DNA from: Actinomycetota bacterium
Lineage (GTDB): Bacteria > Actinomycetota > Actinomycetes > S36-B12
Assembly (NCBI GenBank): GCA_009699705.1
Contig: WLNQ01000003.1
Location: 1-39,370 of the forward strand
Direction of reading: 5' to 3'
Length of the DNA stretch: 39,370 nt
The notes under the pieces were generated by a model, which was not told the origin of the DNA, searched no databases, and saw nothing but the letters and a program-made list of their open reading frames with translations. This document shows positions 30,252 through 39,370 of this stretch, in pieces. Positions within the stretch are counted from its first letter, which is position 1. Every line of letters begins with the position of its first letter. A program made the translations under genes and the position numbers.

Positions 30252-30908
30252 ATGAATACGCGGCCCCGTCCTGCAGTAGTCCTGCTCGCAGTGAGCATCT
30301 TGATGCTCATCACAGCAGTGATTGCAATCGCAGTGGCGGGGTCGCGCATGGGCGGCGAAAACATCGACTCCATCGGTGATCGCGTTGCGGCCCAATCCCC
30401 TAGCGCCGATCCGTCTCCTACTGGCCCATCGCCAGTTGAGCCCACCGTGCTTCCCAATCCCGTTAGGGTTCGCATCCCTCAGATCGGTGTTACCGCCCCG
30501 GTCATTCCCACTGGTCTCGATAAGAATCGGTCCGCGGTGATCCCAGAAGACATAATGAAAGTCGGTTGGTACAAGCTCGGGGTTGCTCCGGGTAGTAGCC
30601 AAGGCTCCGCGGTTTTGATTGCCCACCGAGACGGGCGTGAGCAAGGCCATGGGGCGTTTTACAGCATCGGAGCACTGACCTTGGGTGATCGCATCATCGT
30701 GACCAATAGCGTCGGTGAACGATTGAAGTACAAAGTCGTCGCTCGTGAAATGATTCCAAAAGAAAAACTGCCGACGCAAGAACTCTTTGCCATTGATGGT
30801 GCCCCGCGCCTAACGCTCATAAGCTGCGGCGGCTACTACAGCAAATCCAATGGCGGATACCAGGACAACATTGTGGTGACGGCTACGCCGGTACCGGGCA
30901 CGACTTAG
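30252..30908 (+). CDS. Sortase (class F/E-like)
   Basis: ORF 218 aa; N-terminal [30 protein letters not shown] (catalytic His), [10 protein letters not shown] (catalytic Cys). Confidence 0.85.
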   Translation: MNTRPRPAVVLLAVSILMLITAVIAIAVAGSRMGGENIDSIGDRVAAQSPSADPSPTGPSPVEPTVLPNPVRVRIPQIGVTAPVIPTGLDKNRSAVIPEDIMKVGWYKLGVAPGSSQGSAVLIAHRDGREQGHGAFYSIGALTLGDRIIVTNSVGERLKYKVVAREMIPKEKLPTQELFAIDGAPRLTLISCGGYYSKSNGGYQDNIVVTATPVPGTT

Positions 30909-31644
30909 TCATTTGAGCAACACCTTGCTGGTCGCCAGCGCCAAGGGATGTACGGCTAGTGACGATCGGATACATGATGTTGGCTGTCAGATCCGCGTGA
31001 GACAAGCCCATGATGTGGCCTAGTTCGTGAAGGTAAAGGCTCTTGATCTTGTTCGGAGACTTCACTGCATCGGCTTGCACATGGTCGGTGCGAAAGACTG
31101 CGTTTCCGGCGACGATCTCCTTGGTAGCAATGTTCACTTTGGAAGGTGCGGCAAAGCCGAAGATTGATGGGGTCAGCATGGCAGCTTCACCGATCTTCAA
31201 GAAGGTGAGGTAGATGTGACGGTCGCGCACTGGGCTGCCATCTACTGGTGTGAGCGCGTAGTTCGCATCTGAGTAGTTCACTGCTGTTTCGCCGTCGTAC
31301 TTGAAAGTTAAGCCAGACGCTGCAGTCCAACTGCTGAAGGCCCAGGTCAGTTGCTTCACGGCAAGGGCCCCTTGAGTTGGGCTGAGTTCCCTGGAATCCA
31401 TGCTCCAGGTGATGGGGGCGCCACATTGGCTCCACCCGCCATTGAGTAGCGAAGCATCTTGATTATGGAAGATCGACTTGAAGTCAGTGGCCACCGTGCT
31501 GCTTGCGGCTTGCGGTGCCACTCGTACCCAAGCAGCGCTCTGGGTCGAGTTTTGTGCCCCTGATGCGAGCCCAAGTGAAGAAGCCGCGAGTACGCCTGCG
31601 GCAAGAAATGATCCAACTGTGTGGGCAGTCAAATGAATCCTCAT
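30883..31644 (-). CDS. Secreted matrixin-type zinc metalloprotease
   Basis: ORF 253 aa; signal peptide; [11 protein letters not shown] (HExxHxxGxxH) and IMYP Met-turn. Confidence 0.9.
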   Translation of the reverse strand: MRIHLTAHTVGSFLAAGVLAASSLGLASGAQNSTQSAAWVRVAPQAASSTVATDFKSIFHNQDASLLNGGWSQCGAPITWSMDSRELSPTQGALAVKQLTWAFSSWTAASGLTFKYDGETAVNYSDANYALTPVDGSPVRDRHIYLTFLKIGEAAMLTPSIFGFAAPSKVNIATKEIVAGNAVFRTDHVQADAVKSPNKIKSLYLHELGHIMGLSHADLTANIMYPIVTSRTSLGAGDQQGVAQMTKSCPVPA

Positions 31645-31837
31645 GACTGGTCAACTCCTTAGTTGTCTCAACAAGAAGTATCCAGACCATTTAATGCACA
31701 GTCAAATGACCAATGACCAATATTTAGTTGAAGTGAACAGTGGTCAAACAGGGATAAACACGTTGTATTTCAATGGGTTTTCGGCATTCATTGCTTCAAA
31801 AATTGCCGTCCACAGCGCGCTACAGGATGACCAGTCA
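31644..31837. promoter_or_regulatory. Cluster of five TGACCA/TGGTCA motifs upstream of the matrixin gene
   Basis: TGGTCA 31648-31653 and 31741-31746; TGACCA 31707-31712, 31714-31719, 31828-31833; the outermost sites extend to a perfect inverted pair TGACTGGTCA (31644-31653) / TGACCAGTCA (31828-31837). Confidence 0.5.
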
Positions 31838-31882
31838 AGGCTTGAAAATCATCCCAAAAGCCACGTATTTGGCAAGATGGAG

Positions 31883-32788
31883 CTACTCCCCTACAGGTGG
31901 TAGCCCTTCCATTTCGCGCAAAATATTGATGCGATCACTCAAGGGTGGATGGGTGTCGAACATAGACTTTGACTTGCCGTCAAGAGGAGATTCAATCCAC
32001 ACGTGAGCAACTGCGGTTGATTTCTGCTGCACCACTGTGGAGTCTTGTGCAAGCGTCTCTAAGGCCCTACGCAGCCCGTTGGGGTTACGAGTGAACTCAA
32101 CTGCTGTGGCATCAGCTAACGACTCGCGCTTACGGGAAATAGATGCGCGAATGAGTAGAGCCGCAATCGGGGCAAGCAGCAAAATCACAATGGAAATGAT
32201 TTGTGCGAATGGATTGCTGTTGCTGTTGCTATCTCGACCACCAAAAAATGCCATCCGGGCACCCATGTCGGCAAGGATCGCAAGCAAGCCTGCCGTGGTT
32301 GCGGCAACGGCCATCACCAAGGTGTCTCGGTTACCCACATGAGCCATTTCGTGGGCCGCGATGCCTTGCAGTTGTTCGCGATCCATCACTCGCAAAATGC
32401 CAGTGGTGAAAGCAATCACCGCATGCTCTGGATCGCGGCCTGTTGCGAAAGCGTTTGGTGCTGGATCGTCAACGATTGCCACCTTCGGCATCGGCAAACC
32501 CGCAGCCATGGTGACCTCTTCAACAATGTTATAGAGCTGTGGTGCATCTTCGTGTTCAACGACTTTTGCATGTGTCATCGCCAGCACCAAGGTGTCGGAC
32601 TTCCAGTACGAAGTCCATACGCCAATGAGCGAAATGCCCACGGCGATAGGCACGAGCAGATAAGCCTGGAAGTTCAAAATAGTGCCGATAGCCCAAATCA
32701 TCAACACCAGAGCAACGAACATCGTGCCGAGTAGGAACCAGGTTTTACGTTGGTTCGATTTCTGCTGGGCCCGGAAGGAGACCGCCAT
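31883..32788 (-). CDS. htpX: M48 family metalloprotease HtpX-like
   Basis: ORF 301 aa; QGIAAHEMAHVGNRDTLVMAVA, multiple TMs; follows lemA. Confidence 0.92.
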   Translation of the reverse strand: MAVSFRAQQKSNQRKTWFLLGTMFVALVLMIWAIGTILNFQAYLLVPIAVGISLIGVWTSYWKSDTLVLAMTHAKVVEHEDAPQLYNIVEEVTMAAGLPMPKVAIVDDPAPNAFATGRDPEHAVIAFTTGILRVMDREQLQGIAAHEMAHVGNRDTLVMAVAATTAGLLAILADMGARMAFFGGRDSNSNSNPFAQIISIVILLLAPIAALLIRASISRKRESLADATAVEFTRNPNGLRRALETLAQDSTVVQQKSTAVAHVWIESPLDGKSKSMFDTHPPLSDRINILREMEGLPPVGE

Positions 32789-32790
32789 CG

Positions 32791-33348
32791 CTATTCGAAG
32801 GAAACAGTAGGAGCGTTGCGATCAGCTTCTTCTGGAACCTCGTAGAACTCGCGGGCCTTCACGCTTGCCATTCCAACAAAGAACTTCGTCGGGATCGTCA
32901 CGATCGCGGTGTTCAGTGAACGTACCGAGTCGTTGTAGAACTGACGCGAGAAGGCAACCTTGTTTTCCGTTGACGAGAGCTCTTCTTGTAGCGACAAGAA
33001 GTTCGCTGAAGCCTTCAGATCGGGATAAGCCTCAGCGACCATGAGCAAGCCACGGAGAGCCTGAGTCAATTGACCATCGGCAGCGGCAACCTCAGCGACA
33101 CCGTTCGCATGTTCTGCGGCAGCGCGCGCAGCGGTCACCTTTTCGAAGGTGCCACTTTCATGGGCGGCGTAGCCCTTGACTGTGCTCACCAAGTTCGGGA
33201 TCAGGTCACTGCGACGCTTGAGCTGCACTTCAATCTGAGCAAAGGCTTCATCCACCGCGACATTGGCGCTGACCAACCGGTTATAGGTGGAAACAAGGTA
33301 AATAACGGCAATGACAACAACGACTGCAAGAACTATCCAAATCCACAT
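32791..33348 (-). CDS. lemA: LemA family protein
   Basis: ORF 185 aa; N-terminal TM, YNRLVSANVAVDEAFAQIEVQLKRRSDLIPNLVSTVKGYAAHE. Confidence 0.95.
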   Translation of the reverse strand: MWIWIVLAVVVVIAVIYLVSTYNRLVSANVAVDEAFAQIEVQLKRRSDLIPNLVSTVKGYAAHESGTFEKVTAARAAAEHANGVAEVAAADGQLTQALRGLLMVAEAYPDLKASANFLSLQEELSSTENKVAFSRQFYNDSVRSLNTAIVTIPTKFFVGMASVKAREFYEVPEEADRNAPTVSFE

Positions 33349-33407
33349 GTGTGCATCGTACCTTTTATTTGGATAATTAAGCGATGGGCAAAATGGAGCC
33401 TGACTAG

Positions 33408-33857
33408 CTAGATCTCTTGACCGGCATCAAGTTCGGCCAATTGTTCAACTCGAGCTTCGTGGCGGCCACCTTCAAAGGTGGTGGTTAGAAACGCTTGGAC
33501 TGCCGCCAGAGCAACTTCTGGCTCCGTCACGCGCTCGCCAAAGCAAGCCACATTGGCGTTGTTATGACCTCTGGTCATTTCGGCATCTTGGATATCGCGA
33601 ATAATCCCTGCTCGTACCCCAGGAACCTTGTTAGCGGCCATACACACGCCTTGCCCACTGCCGCACACAACTATTCCAAACTCGGCTTTACCGCCCACCA
33701 CCGCGCGCCCCACTTCGGCGCCAAAGTGCGGGTAGTCGACTCGCTCAGGCGAGTAGGCGCCGAGATCGAGCACTTCGTAGCCGTGCTCAAGGAGCCAACC
33801 ACGAATCTGTTCTTTCAGCACGAAACCCGCATGGTCTGAGCCCACTGCAACAATCAT
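33408..33857 (-). CDS. rpiB: Ribose-5-phosphate isomerase B
   Basis: Likely ATG at 33857 (MIVAVGSDHAGFVLKEQI); DYPHFGAEVGRAV, VVCGSGQGVCMAANKVPGVRAG, RGHNNANV. Confidence 0.95.
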   Translation of the reverse strand: MIVAVGSDHAGFVLKEQIRGWLLEHGYEVLDLGAYSPERVDYPHFGAEVGRAVVGGKAEFGIVVCGSGQGVCMAANKVPGVRAGIIRDIQDAEMTRGHNNANVACFGERVTEPEVALAAVQAFLTTTFEGGRHEARVEQLAELDAGQEI

Positions 33858-33861
33858 GACT

Positions 33862-35970
33862 TCAGAGTAATGGAGAGCCAAGCTGTGGCATTGGCGCAGG
33901 TGTAGTGATGGTCAGCCCATTGCGAGAAATTGTTACCCCTGCAGCGGCGATCGAAACTGGCACGGATTCACCAACCGAATGTGGCATGAAGACTGTGACG
34001 AGTGCCTGACGCACACCCTGTTTTGGAATTGGCACCTGACGATTCACTACTTGGCCGGGCAACTTTTCCCCCCAAGCTCCTGTGAACCACCCTTGCTTGC
34101 CACCGGGTTGTGCGCGATCCACAACCCAACCATCAGTGCCGGACTTCACTACGTCCATGCGCTTATCGCCCTTAGACAACACCAAGGTGCTGCCTTCGTA
34201 TCCGGTGTCAACACCAGGCGGCACCTGCCAGCGTTGCCAGGTGAAACGACCCTTGGCTTTTTTTCCGCCGGCGGCGGCATTCACATAGTCCGTAACAATC
34301 ATCGCGTCGACGCTGCGCACATATTGAGTACACCGCGTCAGGGTGACGGTTTTCCAAGTGTTGTCTTGCACGCAGGAAGTGTCGTTGCCGCCAGTCGCCC
34401 AATCGCTGGCCCCTACAACTTTCTTTACGCCAGACCACCGACTGCGAGTTACTTTGCCAACAGTGAGTGCAGAGTGAGCGGCGCGAGTTTTAAGAAAAGC
34501 ACGCAAAGGATCACTGTTTTCGTAGCGGAAGGGCCCGGGATCGCCGATCCATGTAACTCCCTTTGAATACAACGTCAAACCAGTTCCATCATCGTGGGTA
34601 TGCGCTGTGCCGGGTCGTGTTGAGCTGTAGCGCAGGGAGTAATAACTGTCTGGCATACCAGGCTGTGGTTGCCAACCTGCACGACCAAAGATGTAGCCGC
34701 CGTCATATACGGAATAGATTGGCGTTGGTGGAGTGCCTGACTTGCCTGCAGTTCGTACCCATTCAGCTTGACCGTCGGCCGAGCCGAAAGTGCCTCTCAG
34801 CGAGGTACTCACTCCATCGCCGAGTGACTCAATTAAAAAGTCCGGACGAATTGCTTGCGAAACGAAGTCATACAACTTGTTGCGCAGCGCTGGAATTGGA
34901 TCCGCAGGCATGCCACAAGTTGCGGCTGCTGATTGAACCGCGGTTAAGAGTTGTTCGATGTAGACCGCATAACTTGGCGAGCCTTCAACGTCGCTGCCAT
35001 CAGGGTGAATAACGCCGTTCGCGATTGATACTAAGTTTGCCCACGCCTTATCACGCAACGGCCAATTTGAAGTCCAGCAAAAAGCGGCAAGTGCGCCTGT
35101 TTGGCGAATGAGATCCGTGTTGTTGGTTCCGATTGCAATGGCCTTTGCGCCGGCATTGGATTTCACCATTGTTTGCGCGTCACGAATTGCACCAGCGGTA
35201 ATTGTCGGATCGTTCAACGTCTGCGCAGCACATACGAGAGTTTGAGTGCGTAGGCCTCCGTAGATTGATGAGTCAACCCACGCTCCACGCTTGCCCTGAT
35301 GATCCGCAATCCAATACAACATGATTTGGCGAAAGCGATCGACCATGGCTTGGTTTTGCACTTGCACGCCACGAAAGAGAAGTGGCAAGGCCCAGTTCAA
35401 AGAGTTCACATGACGGTCGCCAGATGTGTCTGACGTTGCTTGTGGTTTCCAGTCTGGATGTTCCGTCAAGCGATACGTGCCTGGCTTACCGAAATTAATA
35501 GTGCCTGTCGACAGAAGTTGCTGGGCGGCAACTCGCTCTTTTGACGCTGATGTTTGTGGGAACAGCGGACGACACCAACTGCCTAGTGCTGCTGGCATTG
35601 CGATTAATGGAGTTGCGGGAACTGCTGTCGCGCCAGGAGTTACTGAAACGGAAGGCGCTGGTGTGACGCTTGCTGAAACTGTCGGCGCTGGCGTAGTAGT
35701 CGCGGCAACCGAGCGCACAGGCGTTGGTGTCACAGTTGGTGTCACGGTCGGCGTTCCACCTGGTGTTGTTGTCGGTGACGCTGTGACTGTTGGTGCTGCC
35801 GAGGGAGCAGGTGCAACAGAGGCACTTGGTGAAGTTGATGGTGCTGGTGTTTCGGCAGCCTGAGCCGGAAGCGCAGTGAACACCACAGCGAAAGCTGAGA
35901 CTGCGATCGCAGAATTCAGGGCGAAACGAGACGCACGGCTTTGGGAAAGCATTCGACCATCATCACCCAT
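33862..35970 (-). CDS. Secreted heparinase II/III-like protein with Pro/Thr/Ser-rich N-terminal linker
   Basis: ORF 702 aa; signal peptide; APSTSPSASVAPAPSAAPTVTASPTTTPGGTPTVTPTVTPTP linker; YSLRYSSTRPGTAHTHDDGTGLTLYSKGVTWIGDPG heparinase II/III-like segment. Confidence 0.82.
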   Translation of the reverse strand: MGDDGRMLSQSRASRFALNSAIAVSAFAVVFTALPAQAAETPAPSTSPSASVAPAPSAAPTVTASPTTTPGGTPTVTPTVTPTPVRSVAATTTPAPTVSASVTPAPSVSVTPGATAVPATPLIAMPAALGSWCRPLFPQTSASKERVAAQQLLSTGTINFGKPGTYRLTEHPDWKPQATSDTSGDRHVNSLNWALPLLFRGVQVQNQAMVDRFRQIMLYWIADHQGKRGAWVDSSIYGGLRTQTLVCAAQTLNDPTITAGAIRDAQTMVKSNAGAKAIAIGTNNTDLIRQTGALAAFCWTSNWPLRDKAWANLVSIANGVIHPDGSDVEGSPSYAVYIEQLLTAVQSAAATCGMPADPIPALRNKLYDFVSQAIRPDFLIESLGDGVSTSLRGTFGSADGQAEWVRTAGKSGTPPTPIYSVYDGGYIFGRAGWQPQPGMPDSYYSLRYSSTRPGTAHTHDDGTGLTLYSKGVTWIGDPGPFRYENSDPLRAFLKTRAAHSALTVGKVTRSRWSGVKKVVGASDWATGGNDTSCVQDNTWKTVTLTRCTQYVRSVDAMIVTDYVNAAAGGKKAKGRFTWQRWQVPPGVDTGYEGSTLVLSKGDKRMDVVKSGTDGWVVDRAQPGGKQGWFTGAWGEKLPGQVVNRQVPIPKQGVRQALVTVFMPHSVGESVPVSIAAAGVTISRNGLTITTPAPMPQLGSPLL

Positions 35971-35985
35971 GACCCGGTGAATTCG

Positions 35986-36906
35986 TCAATCCCTCGATAA
36001 CGAGTTGTTATCAATTCGCGTCATCGCTGCTTGCTGAGATGGTGACGTCGGCCCCAAAGCAAATGCGAGCGTGCCCAGCATCGCCCTGACGGCAGGCCGG
36101 GCAATCGCGCTGGGCACTCGAGGCAACCCGAGCATCTCTAAATGTTGAGGTGCCATCGTGGAGAGGGCGCCTAAAAGCAGTGCCGCATATGGCCCCTGAG
36201 CCGCAAACGGCAGCGGTGGCTTGCGAATGAAAGCGGCTGTTTCTCGTGCTTCCACGCTCGTACAGAGCTGTGATTCATACTCCGCCATCTGGCTGCGAAG
36301 TTCAGCCACTGAACGTGGCGGATTTTCTACGCCCACAAGTTCGCCAGCTTTCGCCCATTCGCGCACGTATGCATCAGCGCCGCCTGGAATGTCGTCGCCC
36401 CACACCAAATGCGTGGCAAGAAAAGAATCAGTGAATGCAATATGGACCCAGCGCAGCAAGTCAGGATCGGTGGCATCGTAAGGAAACTCAACGCCATTTA
36501 CGGTGTAAACACCATAGACGCGACGATGAAGCCCTCGAACACGAGCGCATTCACGGTCCGCCTGAGCCTTGTCACCAAACGTCACAACAGTGAGCCATTG
36601 CGTGGTTCCAGCGAGCCTGCCAAGTGCGTCTTCTTCGTAACGCGAATGTTGCATCACTCCTGCGAGTGCTGCCGGATGCAAGGCCTGCATCAACAACGCC
36701 CGAACGCCACCGACCAAGGTTGGCAATCCGCCGTGCACTGCCCAAGGCGCAGAATCGGGGCCAAAGTAACCGACATCATCACCTTCGCGCATTTGCGAAA
36801 CCCACTCGGGAACACCTGTGGGATCACCCGAAACGATACGACGAAACCCTGCGGCTGCGCGTTCTCTCAAGGGAGTCATCACGCTGTCTACGGGGTTCAT
36901 ACCCAT
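35986..36906 (-). CDS. Oxygenase MpaB family (DUF2236) protein
   Basis: ORF 306 aa; GGVRALLMQALHPAALAGVMQHSRYEEDALGRLAGTTQWLTVVTFGDKAQADRECARVRGLHRRVYG. Confidence 0.88.
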   Translation of the reverse strand: MGMNPVDSVMTPLRERAAAGFRRIVSGDPTGVPEWVSQMREGDDVGYFGPDSAPWAVHGGLPTLVGGVRALLMQALHPAALAGVMQHSRYEEDALGRLAGTTQWLTVVTFGDKAQADRECARVRGLHRRVYGVYTVNGVEFPYDATDPDLLRWVHIAFTDSFLATHLVWGDDIPGGADAYVREWAKAGELVGVENPPRSVAELRSQMAEYESQLCTSVEARETAAFIRKPPLPFAAQGPYAALLLGALSTMAPQHLEMLGLPRVPSAIARPAVRAMLGTLAFALGPTSPSQQAAMTRIDNNSLSRD

Positions 36907-36929
36907 AGCCTGCCGCAGGGTCTTTTCGT

Positions 36930-38069
36930 CTATGCCTTCGAGGCCGTTAAATTCAACGGAAGGGTCAGTGTTTGATCGCCCCGCTTGATGGTGAGTTGCA
37001 CTCGATCACCTGGGGCGAAGGAGCGAACCGTGACAATCAGTTGAGTACCGTCAGTAATTAATTGACCGTTGATCTTGGTGATGACGTCGCCAACTTGCAC
37101 GCCTGCCTGATCAGCAGCACCACCCTTGGTCACTGACGAAACCTTGCCGCCAGGACCTTCAAAGTTCATTGCCAGCTGAACGCCAATGATTGGAGTGGCT
37201 GCGGATCCAGTTTTGATGATCTCGTCAGCAATGCGCTTCGCAGTATCAATTGGAATTGAGAATCCCAAACCAATCGAACCCGCTTCTCCAGCGCCAGTTG
37301 CCAGCGATGCAATCGCGGAGTTCACACCCACCACTGCTCCGTTACCATTAACCAACGGTCCGCCCGAGTTACCCGGATTAATTGCCGCATCAGTTTGGAT
37401 TGCGTTGATGAAGGAGTCATTTCCAGCGGTTACCGGGCGATTCAGCGAGCTGACGATGCCAGACGTCACCGTGCCTTGCAAGCCAAGTGGGGATCCAAGA
37501 GCGATGACTGTGTCACCTACGCGCAAGGTTGATGACTTACCCAATGGCACAGTCTTCAATCCGGTTTTGTCGACCTTCACCACGGCAAGGTCATACCCGG
37601 CGTTAGCGCCGACAAGCTTGCCCTTGGCCGTGCTGCCATCGGCGAACAGCACGTCGATGCCATCTTCCTTAGCCGAGCCAGCCACGTGGTTGTTTGTGAT
37701 GATGTAACCGTCGCTACTAATGATGAATCCTGAACCCGTGCCTTCACCTTCCGCGCCATTCACGTTTAGTTGAACGACTGCCGGCTGCACTGCGGCTGCA
37801 ACGTCGGCAATTGAGCCATCAGCTGGAAGCGACGGTGAATCCGCGAACACCGAAGTCGCCGTAACTGAAGTGGCTGCAGGAAGCGTCTCTCGGGCTGCGA
37901 TAAAACCAACTGCACCGCCAGCGGCACCCGCCACTAGGCCGGTGACGATAAATCCGGCGAACATCAAGGAAGTGCGATTGGGCTTCTTTTCCGGAATCAC
38001 CATCGGTTGATACTGAAAGCCTTGGATTGTTGGCTCAACTGGGGTGAACGGTGGAATTGGAGTAGACAC
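36930..38069 (-). CDS. htrA: HtrA/DegP-like trypsin-fold serine protease with PDZ domain
   Basis: ORF to 38144; likely GTG start at 38069 (AAGGAG RBS); TM; GSGFIISSDGYIITNNHVA, YDLAVVKVD, NPGNSGGPL; C-terminal PDZ. Confidence 0.94.
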   Translation of the reverse strand: MSTPIPPFTPVEPTIQGFQYQPMVIPEKKPNRTSLMFAGFIVTGLVAGAAGGAVGFIAARETLPAATSVTATSVFADSPSLPADGSIADVAAAVQPAVVQLNVNGAEGEGTGSGFIISSDGYIITNNHVAGSAKEDGIDVLFADGSTAKGKLVGANAGYDLAVVKVDKTGLKTVPLGKSSTLRVGDTVIALGSPLGLQGTVTSGIVSSLNRPVTAGNDSFINAIQTDAAINPGNSGGPLVNGNGAVVGVNSAIASLATGAGEAGSIGLGFSIPIDTAKRIADEIIKTGSAATPIIGVQLAMNFEGPGGKVSSVTKGGAADQAGVQVGDVITKINGQLITDGTQLIVTVRSFAPGDRVQLTIKRGDQTLTLPLNLTASKA

Positions 38070-38195
38070 TGAGTCTCCTTCATCTGGTGAAGTCATGTAT
38101 CTATCAGACACCAAGAGCGACCGATTCGTTCCATTGGTGACCACAATTGCCCGAGTCCTGACTTACTTCTTACAAAGGCCAGATTGAATAGGCAC

Positions 38196-39167
38196 ATGCG
38201 AGTCACAACTAACCCCCAAGAAGCAGCTGCTGCACTGGCTGCTGGTCACCTCGCTGCCCTACCTACCGAGACGGTTTACGGCCTTGGCGCCCGCGCTGAC
38301 GACCCTCACGCCATTGCACGGATTTATGCCACCAAAGGCCGGCCGGCAGATCACCCACTCATTGCGCATCTCGCCGATATCCAGGCTCTGGATGCTTGGG
38401 GTATCAACATCCCTATATATGCGTATCAACTCGCGAAAGCTTTTTGGCCTGGCCCGCTCACTCTCGTAGTCAACCGGTCACCGAGAGCTGCCGACTTCAT
38501 TACCGGTGGGCAAGACTCAGTTGCCGTCCGCGTTTCAGGACACCCTTTAATGCGGGAAGTGCAGCAGGCGCTTGTTCTGATCACTGGTGATCCAGCGATC
38601 GGCATTGCCGCACCCAGCGCAAATAGATTCGGAAAAGTCAGCCCAACCAATGCGCAACATGTGATCGACGAGTTAGGTGCATTCACTACAGAAAATGATG
38701 TCGTGCTCGATGGTGGTGACTGCGAGGTCGGAGTTGAATCAACCATCGTTGATTGCACGGGCGACCACCCTCGGCTGCTTCGTCCCGGTGCGGTCAGCCT
38801 CGAACAAGTGAAAGCCATCACTGGCCTGCCCTGCACCACTGATTCAAAGGTTCGAGCCAGTGGCACTCTGGAATCCCACTACAGCCCCGTTGCTAACGTC
38901 GAACTTATTACTGAAGACGAACTACTCGATCTTGGCTTCGCGGATGCAACAGTGGGGTTGATTGCTCTGGCACATTGCGCAACCCCAACCGGAGTCGTGC
39001 GGCTTTGCGCCCCTGAAACAGCGGCCGACTACGCCCAGCAGCTCTACTCAGCTCTCCGGGAAGCAGATGCTCTCCAACTCTCCACAGTGCTGGCTGTTCC
39101 ACCTACTCAGACTGGGATCGGGGCTGCAATCGTGGACCGATTAACCAGGGCTGCTCACTCAAACTGA
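38196..39167 (+). CDS. L-threonylcarbamoyladenylate synthase (Sua5/YwlC type)
   Basis: Likely ATG at 38196 (MRVTTNPQEAAAALAAGHLAALPTETVYGLGARADD); IYATKGRPADHPLIAHL, GIAAPSANRFGKVSPT, ESTIVDCT, RPGAVS, SGTLESHYSP. Confidence 0.93.
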   Translation: MRVTTNPQEAAAALAAGHLAALPTETVYGLGARADDPHAIARIYATKGRPADHPLIAHLADIQALDAWGINIPIYAYQLAKAFWPGPLTLVVNRSPRAADFITGGQDSVAVRVSGHPLMREVQQALVLITGDPAIGIAAPSANRFGKVSPTNAQHVIDELGAFTTENDVVLDGGDCEVGVESTIVDCTGDHPRLLRPGAVSLEQVKAITGLPCTTDSKVRASGTLESHYSPVANVELITEDELLDLGFADATVGLIALAHCATPTGVVRLCAPETAADYAQQLYSALREADALQLSTVLAVPPTQTGIGAAIVDRLTRAAHSN

Positions 39168-39249
39168 CCTCAGTTAGAGCATTGGCCCGCAATCCCCTAT
39201 AGTTCTGAGGTCGCCAACGCACTTCTGTCGACGGAGACACAACACATAG

Positions 39250-39322
39250 GTCCCCATCGTCTAGTGGCCTAGGACACCGCCCTTTCACGGCGGCGGCACG
39301 GGTTCGAATCCCGTTGGGGATA
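39250..39322 (+). tRNA. tRNA-Glu (anticodon TTC)
   Basis: GTCCCCATCGTCTAGTGGCCTAGGACACCGCCCTTTCACGGCGGCGGCACGGGTTCGAATCCCGTTGGGGATA; cloverleaf pairs, loop CTTTCAC. Confidence 0.95.
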
Positions 39323-39337
39323 CTGCAACACAAGTAA

Positions 39338-39370
39338 GGCCCTGTAGCGCAGTTGGTTAGCGCGCCGCCC
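39338..39370 (+). tRNA. 5' part of a tRNA, probably tRNA-Asp, truncated by window end
   Basis: GGCCCTGTAGCGCAGTTGGTTAGCGCGCCGCCC closely resembles the 5' half of actinobacterial tRNA-Asp; the anticodon lies outside the window. Confidence 0.75.

Noticed and set aside
29862-30779. 305-aa minus-strand ORF antisense to the surface-protein linker and sortase
   Set aside because: Shadow ORF; composition ([13 protein letters not shown]..., [20 protein letters not shown]) looks like out-of-frame reading, and the plus-strand genes have clear domains
34563-35012. 149-aa plus-strand ORF antisense to the heparinase-like gene
   Set aside because: Antisense to an in-frame conserved core; Cys/Arg/Leu-rich product typical of shadow frames
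35426-35863. 145-aa plus-strand ORF rich in Gly/Val (TVGAGVVVAATERTGVGVTVGVTVGV)
   Set aside because: Mirror of the Pro/Thr linker of the heparinase-like gene, an artefact of low-complexity coding

Overview
Chromosomal window from a moderate-GC, compactly organised actinobacterium, judged from mycothiol genes (mshA, mshD), CarD, a SenX3/RegX3-like pair and GlgC/GlgM. About 40 protein-coding genes, two complete tRNAs (Lys-TTT, Glu-TTC) and the 5' part of a tRNA-Asp cut by the window end. Most of the window is conserved housekeeping: ispF-ispD-carD; regX3-senX3 divergent from phoU; mshA-ybjN-gpmA; dtd; a nitrobindin/Fur/YgfZ operon; thioredoxin/hydrolase/GlnR-like regulator/mshD; a ppk1-CYTH/CHAD-Nudix/histidine-phosphatase operon; glgC/glgA; purU; lemA-htpX; rpiB; htrA; sua5. 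The accessory-looking parts are (i) 24.8-27.6 kb, with an uncharacterised Rossmann-like protein and a sulfotransferase-like protein, ending at tRNA-Lys; (ii) 28.0-31.85 kb, with a GAF-LuxR regulator, a secreted tail-anchored surface protein lacking a recognisable LPxTG, a sortase, and a matrixin-type protease whose upstream region holds five TGACCA/TGGTCA motifs; and (iii) 33.9-36.9 kb, with a secreted heparinase II/III-like protein and an MpaB-like protein. No CRISPR array, transposase or integrase was seen. All family calls come from reading motifs by eye; no database search was run.
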